The notes: generated by a model not told the origin, from the letters alone. Counted from the stretch's first letter, positions 17,373 to 26,498 are shown. The stretch is DNA of 27,893 nt from Megasphaera sp. UBA1696 (GCA_002319965.1 DCJQ01000008.1:1-27893), one strand, 5' to 3'. Translations and numbers: made by a program.

Positions 17373-18417
17373 TTCCTCCATATAAATAATAGGCCGAGCA
17401 GGCACCTTCGTGAGACACCATGCAGGCGCCGACCGGGTGTTCCGGCGTACATAATTTTCCAAATAAGGGGCATTCCGGCGGCTTGCACTGGCCCTTCAGG
17501 ATGTCGCCGCAGCGGCAGCCCGGATTGGCTTTGCCGTCCATCTTCGGAATGCTGTATTTCTTACGGGCATCGCAGGCAGAAAATTCCTCCCGCAGCTGTA
17601 AACCCGACTTGGGGATAACGCCTAAACCGCGCCATTCCGAATCGCAGGGCTCCATGTATTCGTCCATCAGAGCCTGAGCCGAGCGGCTCCCTTCCTCAGT
17701 GACGACCCTGGGATAGCAGTTTTTAAAGAAAGGCTTCCCTTGGGGGAATTTAGCCAAGATGACGGCAAAGGCCGTGAGCAGTTCTTTGGCCGTAAAGCCG
17801 GCGACGACGCCGGACATCCCTTCTTTGACCATGGCTTCGCCGGCCTTGGTGCCCATGACGGCATCGACGTGGCCGGGATACAAGAAGGCATCGGCACTGC
17901 CCTTCATGGCTTCATAGGCCATAGGCATGGTCTTATTGGCCGTCAACAGAGAGAAATTGGTCAGTCCGTCAGACATCGCCTGTTTGACGGCCAGGCACGA
18001 CGGAGGCGTCGTCGTTTCAAAGCCGACGGCTAAGAAGACGACTTCTTCATCGCGATGATTTTTGGCGTATTCGTAGGCATCGATTGGCGAGTAAACGATT
18101 TCAACGTGAGCTCCCTTACTGCGGGCGTCGGCCAAACTCATCGACGTGCCGGGAACGCGGACCAAGTCGCCAAAGGTGCAGATAGTAACGCCCTTTTCAA
18201 GGGCCAGCCACAAGGCCTGATCGATATAACCGACGGGCGTAACGCAGACCGGGCAGCCCGGTCCTGAAATGACGTCGACCTGTTTCGGCAGGATCTGGCG
18301 AATGCCGAGGCGAAAGATTTCGTGGGTATGCGTCCCGCAGACTTCCATAATGCGGATTTTCGGCCCGTCGTAATTCTGAATGATATCGAGAGCCGTCCGC
18401 TTCTTCCCTTCTGCCAT
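17359..18417 (-). CDS. hypD: Fe(CN)2CO assembly protein HypD
   Basis: A 352-residue HypD. Conserved blocks: MEVCGTHTHE (Cys27, active-site region), SGPGCPVCVTP (Cys55 and Cys58), AVGFETTTP, and a C-terminal cysteine-rich [4Fe-4S] part with CRCGDILKGQC, PPECPLFG and the CTPEHPVGACMVSHEGACSAYY-like end read in two pieces. With HypC it is the scaffold on which iron gains two cyanides and one CO. The ATG shares bases with the hypC stop (TGATG), which shows tight coupling. All cysteines I expect for a functional protein are present, so nothing suggests decay. Confidence 0.95.
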   Translation of the reverse strand: MAEGKKRTALDIIQNYDGPKIRIMEVCGTHTHEIFRLGIRQILPKQVDVISGPGCPVCVTPVGYIDQALWLALEKGVTICTFGDLVRVPGTSMSLADARSKGAHVEIVYSPIDAYEYAKNHRDEEVVFLAVGFETTTPPSCLAVKQAMSDGLTNFSLLTANKTMPMAYEAMKGSADAFLYPGHVDAVMGTKAGEAMVKEGMSGVVAGFTAKELLTAFAVILAKFPQGKPFFKNCYPRVVTEEGSRSAQALMDEYMEPCDSEWRGLGVIPKSGLQLREEFSACDARKKYSIPKMDGKANPGCRCGDILKGQCKPPECPLFGKLCTPEHPVGACMVSHEGACSAYYLYGGNAHE

Positions 18418-18626
18418 CAATCTAAGTCCTCCAGAATGTCGTCGGTTTCATCGGCATCGTTATTCGTAATCTTGGCGATGGCCATGCCGGCGTGGACCAT
18501 GACGTAATCGCCGGGATCCAATTCATCGATCAAAGCTGCCGATACTTCCCGTTTCGCTCCGGACGCATCGACGAGCGCCATTCCATTCTGTATTTTCATA
18601 ACACGTGCGGGTAAACCTACACACAT
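18417..18626 (-). CDS. hypC: Hydrogenase maturation chaperone HypC
   Basis: A 69-residue HypC/HybG/HupF protein. It begins MCVGLPARV with the essential Cys2 and continues with the beta-barrel pattern and GDYVMVHAGMAI, the family signature; the acidic tail DADETDDILEDLD is typical in nature. HypC carries iron to HypD and, in hydrogenase systems, delivers the finished Fe(CN)2CO to the large subunit through Cys2. GGAGGGG lies 7 nt before this ATG, which excludes longer in-frame readings up to 18767 that overlap hypF. Because no large subunit gene is nearby, the delivery target in this operon is open. Confidence 0.93.
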   Translation of the reverse strand: MCVGLPARVMKIQNGMALVDASGAKREVSAALIDELDPGDYVMVHAGMAIAKITNNDADETDDILEDLD

Positions 18627-18643
18627 GATAACCCCTCCTTCAT

Positions 18644-20938
18644 CTATTTCAAAGTATCGTAATACATCGCATATATCGCCTGTCCCAGGGCAATGCCGCC
18701 GTCGTTGGGCGGCACCAGGCTGTGCTTCAAAACCGTAAAGCCCCGCTGTTGCAGTGCTTCGTCGCAAAGGCGCAGGAGCAGGCGGTTTTGGAAGACGCCG
18801 CCGCTTAAGGCAGCCGTTTCAAGTCCCGTTTGACAGCGTACAGCCTCGCAGGCACCGACGGCCATGCCGGCCAATCGGCAGTGAAATTCATAGGCAAGCT
18901 TATGGGGATCGTCGCCGGAAAGGCGTTTTTCAACGAGCTCTTTAACCAACGAAGCCGTCGGCAGCAACAGCCGTCCGTCGCCTTCAATGGGTTCAACAGG
19001 CTCGACATCAATGGGACCGTGTTCCCCTTCCCACTGTTCCCCGGCAAACTGCAGCGTCATAGCCGCCTGACCTTCAAAGGTCGACGACCGGCAAAGGCCC
19101 AAGATGGCACTGACGCCGTCAAAGAGGCGGCCGGCACTGGTCGAGAGGACGCTGTTGATCTGCTGATCGGCCAGGAAAAACTGAGCCGAAAGCTCTTCCG
19201 GCCGGCAGAGCTTCAAGGTCTCGACGATGGTCGAAACATCCTGCCGATCTGTCCACAATCCATCCACAAGACTGACGGCAATGCGCCAGCCTTCTTTGGC
19301 CGACACGTCGCCGCCGCGCTGCCAAAAAGGCTCGATGGAAGCGGCGCGGTCAAAGCCATCAAGGCGGCTGACCAAGACTTCACCGCCCCAAATCGTCCCG
19401 TCGCTGCCGTAACCCGTCCCGTCAAAGGAAAGGCCGATGACGGGCTGTTCACAGTCATTTTCGGCCATGCAGGACAGGATATGAGCGTAGTGGTGCTGGA
19501 CGGTCACGACGGGAAGGCCCAATTCGCGGGCCACGGCCGCCGTGTTGTACGCCGGATGGAGATCACAGGCCACGACCGACGGCGAGGCTTCCAATAAAGA
19601 CGCCATGCGCTCGACCGATTCACGCAGGGCCTGAACGGTGCGTATATCGCTCATGTCGCCGATATAGGGCGACGGATAGAATAAATTATTGCGGCCAATG
19701 CAAAAACAATTTTTGAGCTCACCGCCGATGGCCAGCACGTCGTTTCCCTGCCCGTTTCCATAGAAGAAAGGCAGCGGCGCATAGCCCCGCGAACGGCGAA
19801 TCATATAGGGCTTGCCGTCGTACCAGTCCATGACCGAATCGTCAGCCCGCAGGCGGATTCGTCGGTTGTGGGACAAGACGAGGTCAGCCAGGCCGGACAG
19901 TTCCTTCCGCGCTTCGTCGTCATTGTGACAAATGGGCGCGCCGGACTCATTGGCACTGGTCATGACCAAACTGTCGACCATGGTCAGGCCGTCGTCATAG
20001 GTAAAGAGCAGGAGGTGCAGCGGCGTATAAGGCAGCATGACCCCGATAGACGGATTGCCCGGCGCGACAGACGGCGCCAACGTCTGGTCTTCCCGCTTCG
20101 GCAGCAGAATAATCGGCTTTTGATGCCCGTCGAGAACATCTTCTGCCCCGTCGGGAATGAGGCATTCCCGGCGAACGGCGTCGAGGTCCTTCATCATGAT
20201 GGCAAAAGGCTTTACAGGCCGCCCCTTCCGCTTGCGCAGGAGGGCGACCGTCGCTTCGTTTCGTCCGTCGCAGCAGAGGTGAAAACCGCCGATGCCTTTA
20301 ATGGCGACGATCTTCCCGTCGAGGATAGCCTTCCGGGCCGCCGTAATGGCCTCGCGCCCCCGTTCGGACCGGTCCAAGAGGTAGACCTCAGGGCCGCAGT
20401 CGTTGCAGCAGACAGGCTGGGCATCGTAGCGCCGCGTTTCGGCATGGGTATATTCGTACTCGCACGCCGGGCACATGGGAAATTCCCCCATACTCGTCCG
20501 CTCCCTGTCGTAGGGCATGGAATCAAGGATCGTCAACCGCGGCCCGCAGGCCGTACAGTTGATAAAGGGATGGAGATAGCGGCGGTCGTTCTTGTCAAAA
20601 AGCTCTTTCTGACAGGCCTTGCAGATGGCGATGTCCGGCGACACGAAAATATCGCCTTTTTCCCTGGCGCTCTCGATAATCGAAAAATCATCGTAGGCCG
20701 GACTATCAATCGTCGTCGTAACGACCTTCAAAATCGACGAACGCTCAGGCGCCTTTTTTTCTAGGTCGTCATGAAAAGCGGCGAGGTTCGCCGCATCACC
20801 TTGAGCAATGATTTCCACATAAGAGCCCTTATTGCAGACCGAACCGAAAATCCCGTTGGCATCGGCAATGCGGCTGACAAAAGGGCGAAAGCCGACGCCT
20901 TGAACGATGCCGAAGACACAGATCCGTTCGCTCCTCAT
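18644..20938 (-). CDS. hypF: Carbamoyltransferase HypF
   Basis: A 764-residue, full-length HypF. Domain order: acylphosphatase-like residues 1-90 (VFGIVQGVGFRPFV); two zinc-finger pairs around 105-185 (CKACQ, CTACGP, CPACEYEY, CNDCGP); a YrdC-like domain about 195-385 that makes carbamoyl-adenylate; and a Kae1-like domain to the end (HHYAHILSCMAEN, SFDGTGYGSDGTIWGGE, LSGGVFQNR, PPNDGGIALGQ). It turns carbamoyl phosphate and ATP into a carbamoyl group placed on the C-terminal Cys of HypE, the source of cyanide. The ATG at 20938 is one base after the upstream stop, and GGGAGGGG serves as ribosome site, so it is coupled with the preceding NifD/K-like gene. Confidence 0.96.
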   Translation of the reverse strand: MRSERICVFGIVQGVGFRPFVSRIADANGIFGSVCNKGSYVEIIAQGDAANLAAFHDDLEKKAPERSSILKVVTTTIDSPAYDDFSIIESAREKGDIFVSPDIAICKACQKELFDKNDRRYLHPFINCTACGPRLTILDSMPYDRERTSMGEFPMCPACEYEYTHAETRRYDAQPVCCNDCGPEVYLLDRSERGREAITAARKAILDGKIVAIKGIGGFHLCCDGRNEATVALLRKRKGRPVKPFAIMMKDLDAVRRECLIPDGAEDVLDGHQKPIILLPKREDQTLAPSVAPGNPSIGVMLPYTPLHLLLFTYDDGLTMVDSLVMTSANESGAPICHNDDEARKELSGLADLVLSHNRRIRLRADDSVMDWYDGKPYMIRRSRGYAPLPFFYGNGQGNDVLAIGGELKNCFCIGRNNLFYPSPYIGDMSDIRTVQALRESVERMASLLEASPSVVACDLHPAYNTAAVARELGLPVVTVQHHYAHILSCMAENDCEQPVIGLSFDGTGYGSDGTIWGGEVLVSRLDGFDRAASIEPFWQRGGDVSAKEGWRIAVSLVDGLWTDRQDVSTIVETLKLCRPEELSAQFFLADQQINSVLSTSAGRLFDGVSAILGLCRSSTFEGQAAMTLQFAGEQWEGEHGPIDVEPVEPIEGDGRLLLPTASLVKELVEKRLSGDDPHKLAYEFHCRLAGMAVGACEAVRCQTGLETAALSGGVFQNRLLLRLCDEALQQRGFTVLKHSLVPPNDGGIALGQAIYAMYYDTLK

Positions 20939-20939
20939 C

Positions 20940-21970
<1,031 letters not shown>

Positions 21971-21974
<4 letters not shown>

Positions 21975-23275
21975 CGTTTCTTCCTTTCCAAGAGGACTTC
22001 TTCCAAACGGTTCAGCAGGGAAACGACCCCGGCATAGCCGAAGGGCTGAATATCCTCGTCCCAATGAAGGTGGGCAGCCTGTTCGTGATAGTATGCAGCA
22101 TCCTTACCGATGGTCACATCGATGGATACATCATCGCCTTCGTAATACAGCATGGACGGCGATAAATTGGAGTACACCTTTGTGTCCGGGCTCAGTTCCG
22201 CCAAATGGCGAAGGTAAACGAAGTCGTCCGGCCCGAGGTTGGCATAGATTTCCCGGACGACGAAGCCGTATCGCGTCAAAGCCAGGGCCATTTCATAGGC
22301 GTTGCCGTTCTGCATCTCGCCGATGGCAACGGTCGTACCGCTGTACTTTTCCTGCATCCGATGGACGACGGCCCGAGCCTTTTCCAGCCAAGGCGCGTCA
22401 TCGATGGTCACGTCCAGTGCTTTGGCCAAGGCCTGATACTGGTTGTGAATCTGACTGACCTGATAGAGGCGGGTCAATTCGATGCTGGGAATGCCCAGGC
22501 GCTGTTCCAAATCCTGAGCAGCCAGCCGCGATTCAGGATTGAGGACAAAGTTTACATTAGCCCGGGCCATGGCCTTGTAAGCGGCAAAATCGGCACAGCG
22601 GGAAATTTCATTGATCTGGTTAAACCCGATGGCCTTCAAGATATCGTAAAACTCGCAGTCATCCTGTAAGGGCGAAAAATAGCCCAAGAGGTTGACCGTC
22701 CGCCGCTGACGGGGTTCCTTTTCCAAGAGGGAATAAATGGCCCGTCTGACATCGACCATCGGCGGCTTGCGCCCTTCCCGGGTCAAAGCGTACATATAAC
22801 AGGGCACGACGGGCAGTCCCGCAGCCTGTTCCGCCTTGCGGCAGACCCGTTCCATGTCGGTTCCCAATAAGGCGTCGACACAGGTCATGCAGACCATGAC
22901 GACCGACGGCTTTTCCGGCAAGCTGTCGACGACTTCACAGACGGCCTGGGGCATTTTCTTCAGATGACGGCCGGTGACGATGTCCGTTTCATCCATGATG
23001 TAGAAGAAAAATCGATCGCTGTAGCCGCCCATTTCACTGAGAATCGTCGTATTGCGTCCGCAGCAGCCGGGACCGATGAGAATCATGACCGAGCCGGGAA
23101 TGGAGAGTCCCGCCCGCTTTACCCCGAAGCCTTGGGCACCGGGCGAGTTAAAGGCCAGCGCTGCCGGCGAATTATAGATGAGGTGCGTCGACGTGATCAG
23201 CTCTGCCGGAATATCGTTCCGACCGCGGGCGACTAAGTCCTGCACCGTAATGGCAAAAGGTTTTCTTTCTGTCAT
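21971..23275 (-). CDS. NifD/K-like nitrogenase-family protein, set A large subunit
   Basis: A 434-residue nitrogenase component 1-like protein. Candidate cluster ligands are Cys71 and Cys72 in LIGPGCCGRN, Cys113, and Cys129/Cys132 in MVCMTCVDALLGTDME, the last resembling the third P-cluster ligand region of NifD/K. In the region that I align by eye with NifD Cys275, the FeMo-cofactor ligand, I see NPES and no Cys, so a nitrogenase-type active site is unlikely. The C-terminal PFGYAGVVSLLNRLEE fits the family. It starts two bases after the NifH-like stop and overlaps the next gene. I infer that it forms, with the 20940-21974 product, the partner of the set A NifH-like protein. Confidence 0.84.
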
Positions 23276-23277
23276 AT

Positions 23278-24033
23278 TTAATCCTTGTCTTCTAATAAAT
23301 TACGGGCCAAATCGAGGAAAATCTTGCTGATCGGCAGCTCCGGATTGCCTTCGATAACGGTCTGACCCAATTCTTCATAACGGTTGATATCGTCGCTTCG
23401 AGGAATATCGCCGACGATAGTGAGGCCGGCCTTTTCGGCAAAGGCACGAACTTTAGCGTCTTCATCGGGAATGTTGCGGCGATTGAAGATGATGCCTTCT
23501 ACCTTGGCATAGCTGCGGTCGGCAAAATTGGTGACTGCCGTATTAATGTTGTTGGCCGCATAGAGGGCCATCTTTTCGCCGGACGTGACGATGAGGACTT
23601 TTTCCGCATAGCCTTCGCGAATGGGCGCGGCAAAACCGCCGCAGACGACGTCGCCTAAGACGTCATACAAGACGACGTCCGGCTTATACGTTTCAAAGAG
23701 TCCCAAATCTTCGAGGAGGGAAAAAGTAGCGATGATGCCTCGGCCGGCACAGCCCAACCCCGGCGTCGGTCCCCCCGTTTCAATACAGAGGATGCCGCCG
23801 TAGCCGATGCGGGAAATATCTTCAATCGACTCGGGATCTTCGTCGTGCTCCCGGAGGTAATTCATGACCGGCAGCAAAGGTTCGCCGCCGAGGAGATTGA
23901 ACGTCGAATCCGCCTTGGGGTCACAGCCGATCTGAATGACCCGTTTCCCCAAATAGGCAAAGGCAGCTGCCAGGTTGCTGGTCATGGTCGACTTGCCGAT
24001 ACCACCCTTACCGTAAATTGCAATTTTCAGCAT
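23278..24033 (-). CDS. NifH-like ATPase/iron protein, set A
   Basis: A 251-residue NifH/BchL/CfbC-family protein. KGGIGKST (9-16), GCDPKADST, Cys95 in PGLGCAGRG and Cys131 in DVLGDVVCGGF are all kept, so both ATP use and the bridging [4Fe-4S] cluster are expected. It has the same shortened C-terminus as the set B protein and strong likeness along its whole length, which points to a duplication or to co-inheritance of two modules. AGGAGG before the ATG overlaps the stop region of the regulator gene upstream. It should donate electrons to the NifD/K-like pair that follows directly. Not a nitrogen-fixation gene by context. Confidence 0.9.
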   Translation of the reverse strand: MLKIAIYGKGGIGKSTMTSNLAAAFAYLGKRVIQIGCDPKADSTFNLLGGEPLLPVMNYLREHDEDPESIEDISRIGYGGILCIETGGPTPGLGCAGRGIIATFSLLEDLGLFETYKPDVVLYDVLGDVVCGGFAAPIREGYAEKVLIVTSGEKMALYAANNINTAVTNFADRSYAKVEGIIFNRRNIPDEDAKVRAFAEKAGLTIVGDIPRSDDINRYEELGQTVIEGNPELPISKIFLDLARNLLEDKD

Positions 24034-24042
24034 ACGACCCTC

Positions 24043-24294
24043 CTACTGCGGCAGAGGCGGATAAATCGTCTTGGTGCTGACTTCCGGAATCATGCCGATT
24101 TTACCGGACATGGCGCTGATGACGTCTTGGGGCGCATCGACGATGATGCTGATAACGTTGATGTCTTTATCCTTGTACGGGACACCCATGCGACCGATGA
24201 CGTACTGACCGTATTCATGCAAAATTTCATTCAATTTCGTTGATTCATTGCGGTTGCCGACAATAATACCGATTAAAGCGACTCGCGTTTCCAT
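24043..24294 (-). CDS. TM1266-type iron-only hydrogenase system putative regulator
   Basis: An 83-residue protein of the small ACT/NikR-C-like family typified by Thermotoga TM1266, often annotated as putative regulator of the [FeFe]-hydrogenase system. Visible family traits are the short N-terminus TRVALIGIIVGNR, the HEYGQYVIGRMGVPY segment, the ISIIVDAP strand, and SGKIGMIPEVSTKT near the end. Nothing in it looks like a DNA-binding domain, so control of activity or metabolite sensing is as likely as gene regulation. It is the first gene of the ten-gene operon: AAGGAGG lies 7 nt before its ATG, and the structured leader ends just upstream. With hydF as last gene, it ties the operon to [FeFe]-hydrogenase biology. 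Confidence 0.88.
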   Translation of the reverse strand: METRVALIGIIVGNRNESTKLNEILHEYGQYVIGRMGVPYKDKDINVISIIVDAPQDVISAMSGKIGMIPEVSTKTIYPPLPQ

Positions 24295-24314
24295 AAGGTC
24301 TCCTCCTTAATAAA

Positions 24315-24347
24315 CAAAAAAGGTTCTGTGTGAAAGCACAGAACCTT
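24315..24347 (-). terminator. Terminator in the leader of the nif-like/hyp/hydF operon
   Basis: A perfect 11-bp stem (minus AAGGTTCTGTG / CACAGAACCTT, plus arms 37-47 and 20-30 of 24300) with a 6-nt loop is followed by six T. It stands only 20 nt before the first start codon, where a constitutive terminator would block the operon; a conditional one is therefore likely. It could also stop read-through from the symporter gene. Confidence 0.85.
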
Positions 24348-24461
24348 AGGATAATCACTATGTGCTTTCGCCTCGCCTGCGCAGACAGTCCTTTGCAGAA
24401 GAGCACGGAGGCTCATCGATGAAGTTTTCCGTCAGACATGCCTTACGGATCACTTGTTTAC
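24315..24461 (-). promoter_or_regulatory. Structured leader, candidate riboswitch or attenuator
   Basis: About 145 nt of leader between the promoter and the first gene. On the minus strand GCCTC (plus 408-412) can pair with GAGGC (370-374), and GTGCT (402-406) with AGCAC (362-366), in the order a-b-a'-b', that is, a pseudoknot. ACGGA (428-432) can pair with TCCGT on either side (445-449 or 405-409), so alternative folds exist. GAAAGCACA (361-369) is fully complementary to TGTGCTTTC (332-340) in the terminator arm and loop, a possible antiterminator, although it covers only 4 of the 11 stem pairs. I could not match it to a riboswitch class that I know. The ligand is unknown; a metal, cofactor intermediate or one-carbon metabolite would suit the operon. 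Confidence 0.55.
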
Positions 24462-24467
24462 CCCATT

Positions 24468-24496
24468 ATTATAACAGATTTAGTCTAGTATTGCTA
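24468..24496 (-). promoter_or_regulatory. Extended -10 promoter of the nif-like/hyp/hydF operon
   Basis: The minus strand has TGTTATAAT, an extended -10 element with a perfect TATAAT. At 17 nt upstream is only a weak -35 (TAGCAA), which is common for extended -10 promoters. Transcription would start near 24461 and give a leader of about 165 nt. Confidence 0.6.
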
Positions 24497-24514
24497 TTGA
24501 AACTCTTGGCAAGT

Positions 24515-25771
24515 TTAGGCTTCTTTGTCCTCTAGAAACGCACGATAATTTTTATAGAAATCAGCCTTCGTTAAATCCTTTTCCCAAAAGGCAACGACGA
24601 CCGTCGCCATGCAGTTGCCGCAGACGTTGCAAATCGTGCGGATCATGTCCAAGATACGGTCGATGCCAAGCAAAATGGCGACGCCTTCCGTCGGAAGATT
24701 GAAGGCCGCAGCCGTGGCAGCGACGACGATGATACCGGCACCGGGAACGCCGGCAATGCCCTTTGTCGACAGCATGAGGGTAACCATGACCAAGAGCTGC
24801 TGTTCAAGGGGCATCTGAATGCCGTAGAGCTGGGCGATGAACAAGATGCCGGCCGAACTGTACAGCGTCGACCCGTCGAGGTTGAAGGAATAGCCCGTCG
24901 GCATGACAAAGGTAACGATCGGCTTAGGAACACCCAGGGCTTCCAAACGCTTCATGGCACCGGGAAGGGCGGCTTCACTGCTGGCCGTCGAAAAGGCTAA
25001 GAAGAGGATGTCTTTCAAAGCGTGGATGACGCAGAAAAAATTGATTCGCGTAAAGGCGCTGGCGATGAGGGCCACGATACAGATAAACAACGTCGTCGCA
25101 CCGGCAACCGCCACGATGAGTTCGCCCAAGGGAATGAGCATGGCAATGCCGTAACTCCCGACCGTATAGGCAATCATGGCAAAGACGCCGAGAGGCGCAA
25201 AGTGCATGACATAGGCCGTTACCTTGAACATCGCTTCGGCCACGCTCTGACAAAAATCGACGATCAACTCGCCCTTTTCACCGATATGAGCGACGGCGAC
25301 GCCAAAGAAGCAGGCGAAGAAAATGATTTGCAGCATATCCTGACGAGCCATGGCGTCGATGATATTACTGGGCACGATATGAACGGCATAATCGACGAGG
25401 TCGACGCTGTGCTGACTGGCCGCTGCCGCATGAGATGCATTGGCGGCCGAAGCCGACAAGGTAACGCCCACACCGGGCTCTGCTAAATTCATGACCAACA
25501 GGCCGATGGCCAGGGCGATGGTCGTCGCAAACTCAAACCAAATGATGGCCTTGCCCCCAAGGCGTCCGAGCTTCTTAAAATCGCCCGTGCCGGCAATCCC
25601 CATGACGAGGGTACTGAAAATAAGGGGGACGACGATCATCTTAATCATCCGTAAAAAAGCATCGCCAACCGGCTTCAGCTTGTCTCCAAAATCAGGGAAC
25701 AAATATCCGACTAAGGCCCCAATGGCCAACCCAATCAAAATCTGTGTACTCAAACCAATTTTTCGTTTCAA
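24515..25771 (-). CDS. DAACS-family dicarboxylate/amino acid:cation symporter
   Basis: A 418-residue inner-membrane symporter of the GltP/DctA family. The first helices carry KMIVVPLIFSTLVMGI. The serine-rich re-entrant loop reads FSTASSEAALP, the NMDGT-type cation motif appears as SFNLDGSTLYS, and the substrate helix ends in RTICNVCGNCMATVVVAFWEKDL, closer to DctA than to neurotransmitter-type members. An Ala/Ser-rich insert of about 15 residues follows the third helix. The start is TTG at 25771, with AAGGAG about 9 nt upstream and no ATG in a better place. Promoter at 25820-25848. Likely substrates are glutamate, aspartate or C4-dicarboxylates; sequence alone does not decide. It stands just upstream of the large operon but is separated from it by that operon's own promoter and terminator. 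Confidence 0.92.
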   Translation of the reverse strand: MKRKIGLSTQILIGLAIGALVGYLFPDFGDKLKPVGDAFLRMIKMIVVPLIFSTLVMGIAGTGDFKKLGRLGGKAIIWFEFATTIALAIGLLVMNLAEPGVGVTLSASAANASHAAAASQHSVDLVDYAVHIVPSNIIDAMARQDMLQIIFFACFFGVAVAHIGEKGELIVDFCQSVAEAMFKVTAYVMHFAPLGVFAMIAYTVGSYGIAMLIPLGELIVAVAGATTLFICIVALIASAFTRINFFCVIHALKDILFLAFSTASSEAALPGAMKRLEALGVPKPIVTFVMPTGYSFNLDGSTLYSSAGILFIAQLYGIQMPLEQQLLVMVTLMLSTKGIAGVPGAGIIVVAATAAAFNLPTEGVAILLGIDRILDMIRTICNVCGNCMATVVVAFWEKDLTKADFYKNYRAFLEDKEA

Positions 25772-25819
25772 ACCGCTATTCTCCTTCTTTCTTACAATAT
25801 TTTGTTCTAAATAATTAAA

Positions 25820-25848
25820 AGTATATCCCCATCGACCGTGTTGTGCAA
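25820..25848 (-). promoter_or_regulatory. Sigma-70-type promoter of the symporter gene
   Basis: The minus strand shows TTGCAC, a 17-nt spacer and TATACT, about 50 nt before the TTG start at 25771. It is back to back with the promoter at 25889-25917. Confidence 0.65.
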
Positions 25849-25888
25849 GTTATTATATATACCGTTTACATTATTAAAATATAACTTC

Positions 25889-25917
25889 TTGACATAGAGA
25901 ATGGAGACATCTATAGT
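25889..25917 (+). promoter_or_regulatory. Near-consensus promoter of the zinc-ribbon gene
   Basis: TTGACA, a 17-nt spacer and TATAGT. The -35 is perfect and the -10 deviates by one base. The start codon is 25 nt downstream of the -10, which gives a very short leader. Confidence 0.75.
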
Positions 25918-25941
25918 AAAGAGAGAATAGGAGTTGATACC

Positions 25942-26148
25942 ATGATTTGCCCAACCTGCGGAACAGAACTTCGTGACGGCGTCCTCATGTGCCCCATCTG
26001 CGGCACCAAGCAGGAAGTACCGGCACCGGTCCCGCCAAAAAACATACAAAATAACCCGAAAATCTTTACTAAGACTCGGGTTATCAGTGTCGTGATCGTC
26101 CTTGCACTCATCATTTTCGGATTGTGCAAAGTATTCTTATTTAACTAA
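25942..26148 (+). CDS. Small zinc-ribbon membrane protein
   Basis: A 68-residue protein. The N-terminus CPTCGTELRDGVLMCPICG is a double CxxC zinc ribbon (Cys3, Cys6, Cys17, Cys20). A Pro-rich linker and a basic stretch follow, then one membrane segment (VISVVIVLALIIFGLCKVFLF) at the C-terminus, read in two parts. The ribbon should face the cytoplasm. AGGAG lies 8 nt before the ATG, and a strong promoter precedes it. Proteins of this build are common in Firmicutes and mostly unstudied. It ends two bases from the convergent gene at 26150 with no clear terminator between them. Confidence 0.8.
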   Translation: MICPTCGTELRDGVLMCPICGTKQEVPAPVPPKNIQNNPKIFTKTRVISVVIVLALIIFGLCKVFLFN

Positions 26149-26149
26149 T

Positions 26150-26398
26150 TTATATGCGAAAAAGAACGGCGTCATCGTCAATGAAAACCCCGTTGTTTTC
26201 CATTTCTCCGGAAAAACGGTCCATTCCGATGGCAGCCTGAACCCCCATTAGGGTATTGCGGAAATGAAGGGTCCCTTGACTGTATCGTTCGCCGTCAGCC
26301 CCGTTAAACGTATCGAGGTCAGCGCGTTCCAACAGCATTTGCCGAACATCATCCGATAAATCGCCCCATCTCATCCCCAACAAGGTTCGAAACAACAT
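26150..26398 (-). CDS. Small protein of unknown function
   Basis: An 82-residue predicted soluble protein (MLFRTLLGMRWGDL at the N-terminus, acidic middle, FIDDDAVLFRI at the end). I do not recognise a family. No signal peptide, membrane segment or metal motif is seen. The ATG at 26398 has AAGGA 10 nt upstream; a TTG two codons earlier (26404) is a possible alternative. A promoter with good -35 and -10 elements lies at 26499-26528, leaving a leader of about 90 nt. It is a plausible gene because of the ribosome site, promoter and balanced composition, but the support is weaker than for its neighbours. Confidence 0.6.
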   Translation of the reverse strand: MLFRTLLGMRWGDLSDDVRQMLLERADLDTFNGADGERYSQGTLHFRNTLMGVQAAIGMDRFSGEMENNGVFIDDDAVLFRI

Positions 26399-26498
26399 AG
26401 CCAATCAATCCTTTCGTATAAATTTATAAGCATATCCCGTGAATAAGGGCAGAGTGTGTTCTCACAAAATACCTTTGTCCTTATTTCTCTTTGTATTT

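Noticed and set aside
18830..20764. Long open frames on the plus strand opposite hypF (18830-19597 and 19868-20764)
   Set aside because: They are antisense to a full-length gene with clear HypF domains, have no recognisable motifs and no good ribosome binding sites. They reflect codon bias in G+C-rich DNA.
11782..20938. An ordinary [NiFe]- or [FeFe]-hydrogenase operon
   Set aside because: Only maturation genes are present. No large or small subunit, no HydA with H-cluster motifs, no hypAB and no hydEG were found on either strand.
24481..24514. Terminator of the symporter gene
   Set aside because: Only a weak AAACT/AGTTT hairpin without a T run is present. Termination probably occurs at the leader terminator at 24315-24347 or is partial.
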